Source: Gambelia wislizenii (Eukaryota > Chordata > Lepidosauria > Squamata > Crotaphytidae). Taken from it: a stretch of DNA of 64,000 nt. The notes beneath the pieces are model-generated. The model was not told where the DNA came from. It worked only from the letters and a program-made list of their open reading frames with translations, and ran no database searches. Where the stretch lies: assembly GCA_030847615.1 (NCBI GenBank), contig JAUMIR010000003.1:57521001-57585000 (forward strand), given 5' to 3'. Below are positions 62,565 through 64,000 of this stretch, piece after piece (positions within the stretch are counted from its first letter, which is position 1; the number at the start of each line of letters is the position of its first letter). A program made the translations under genes and the position numbers.

Positions 62565-63490
62565 AAATTTGCAGATGACACCAAATTAGGAGGAGTAGCT
62601 AATACCCTAGAGGACAGGATTAAAATTCAAAATGACCTGAATAAACTAGAAAGCTGGGCCAAGGCTAACAAAATGAAGTTCAATACGGAGAAATGTAAGG
62701 TACTGCACTTAGGGCAGAAAAACGAAATGCATAAATATAGGAAAGGGGAGACCTGGTTGAATGAGGCTACGTGCAAAAGGGATCTAGGAGTCCTAGTAGA
62801 CCACAAGTTGAACATGAGTCAACAGTGTGATGCGGCAGCTAAAAAGGCCAATTCGATTTTGGGCTGCATCAATAGAAGTATAGTGTCTAGATCAAGGGAC
62901 ATAATAGTGCCACTCTATTCTGCCTTGGTCAGGCCTCACCTAGAACACTGTTCCAGTTCTGGGCACCACAATTCAAAAAGGATATTGATAAATTGGAGTG
63001 TGTCCAGAGGAGGGTGACTAAAATGGTGAAAGGTGTGGAAACCATGCCTTATGAGTAAAGACTTAGGGAGCTGTGTATGTTTAGCCTGGAGAAAAGATGA
63101 TTAAGGGGTGATATGATAGCATTGTTTACGCATTTGAAGGGGTGTCAAATCGAGGATGGAACAAGCTTGTTTTCTGCTGCTGCAGAGACTAGAACATGGA
63201 ACAATGGATGCAAGCTCCAGGAACAGAGATTCCACCTCAACATTAGGAGGAACTTTCTGACAGTAAGAGCTGTTTGGCAGTGGAACACACTCCCTCGGAG
63301 TATGGTAGGATCGCCTTCCTTGGAGGTCTTTAAACAGAGGCTCGATGGCCATCTGTCAGGGATACTTTGATCATGATTTCCTGTGTGGCAGGGGGGTTGG
63401 ATCAAATGGCCCTTGTGGCCTCTTCCATCTCTACAATTATATGATTCTATGATTCTATATCAGATAGGAGCAATGAGTTAAAACAGGTTT

Positions 63491-63960
63491 AAAAGACTGT
63501 TTTAAAACTATGCACATTAGCATTTTGAGATAAATTATTGAGGCCCAATGGCTCTGATCAACTGCCATGTTCTTACTTGGTGTGTAAATGCAACCAGCAC
63601 TGGCACCAATGAGGCTTCCAATGAACGGGCATTCAACAACTGGGATGCCATGGCTGAGAAGGCTTTCTACCATGTCCTCTAACAGTGTGTTGACCTCACT
63701 GGTGGGAGACAGAGGAGGCCTCCACATCCAGAAGTCTTCAGTCTTCATGCAGCCACATATAGGGAGAGATACTCCCTCACATATAGTTTAGGGCTTTAAA
63801 TGTCATTATTAGTACCTTGAATTCAGCCTGGAAGTGTACTGTCAGCCAATGGAATTGTTTTAGGACTGAAATTATATGATGTTTCCATGGTATTCTGATG
63901 GGTAAAAGGACAAATAAACGGAGCAAATCAAGCCTGAACCCTCCCTAGAAGCCAATATAA
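63491..63960 (-). mobile_element. L2/L3-like LINE remnant, right part
   Basis: GCCATGGCTGAGAAGGCTTTC, TTTAGGGCTTTAAATGTCAT and CTTGAATTCAGCCTGGAAG belong to the widespread reptile LINE family that also supplies 17100-17300. It continues the element cut at 57941. No host exon follows to 64000. Confidence 0.6.
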
Positions 63961-64000
63961 CTAAACTAAGACTGTCATGCTTTGTACCTATCATGAGAAG

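Larger units (their letters stand above)
57942..63477 (+). mobile_element. CR1 LINE with ORF1 and ORF2 remnants, interrupted by another CR1
   Basis: Flanked by TTAAAACAGGTTT at 57929-57941 and 63478-63490. The outer element is 57942-60831 plus 62565-63477, about 3.8 kb. It covers part of ORF1 (SGNH esterase), endonuclease (CLYTNAQSMGNKQDEL, GDFNYPDICW, DLVLTNRDDL), RT up to LIKF and, after the nested insert, FADDTKLGG to the 3' end with octamers at about 63435-63460. It carries stops and frameshifts. About 17 bp of non-octamer sequence precedes the right duplication. 5' truncation lies in ORF1. Confidence 0.88.

Overview
This window is vertebrate nuclear DNA, most likely from a squamate reptile (lizard or snake). 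The evidence is the repeat fauna. It has CR1 LINEs ending in ATTCTATG octamers, tRNA-headed SINEs with a BovB-type tail (Sauria/SQUAM type), a SINE with a 5S rRNA head, BovB, an L1, Helitrons, hAT-like and Tigger-like MITEs, and many microsatellites. The species cannot be fixed from this sequence.

Only one host gene can be supported. It is TRIM42 on the minus strand, with four coding exons: 25743-25361, 15886-15204, 12192-11378 and 10342-10112. The splice phases fit each other, and the joined frame reads a Cys-rich N-terminus, RING, two B-boxes, a coiled coil and a fibronectin type III domain. About 704 codons are visible. The short last coding exon expected from mammalian TRIM42 was not found and probably lies below coordinate 1 or has diverged. 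The first intron (about 9.5 kb) holds a Helitron, a 90-bp palindromic MITE, an L1 with a 20-bp target-site duplication and a 928-bp DNA transposon.

Layout: 1-9.9 kb is downstream or terminal-intron DNA made of old repeats, with a copia-like gag relic near 9.6 kb. TRIM42 occupies 10.1-25.7 kb. From 25.8 to 64 kb I see no host exon, only layered transposons: a 5S-derived SINE, a 599-bp TIR element, a second copy of the 0.93-kb DNA transposon interrupted by a non-LTR retrotransposon, several CR1s, BovB, two Helitrons, and a CR1 of about 3.8 kb (57942-63477) into whose RT core a second CR1 has inserted.

The most unusual object is a GC-rich foldback at 20582-20912. It has 162-bp arms that differ at only three positions, a 7-nt loop, and smaller palindromes inside each arm, and it sits in the reverse transcriptase frame of the L1. 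Other notable points are a Helitron pair whose 3' hairpins differ by compensating changes, a non-LTR family recognisable by its 3' end and target-site duplications, and two CR1 copies sharing the same low-complexity insertion inside the RT. No CRISPR, operon or bacterial-type system is present.
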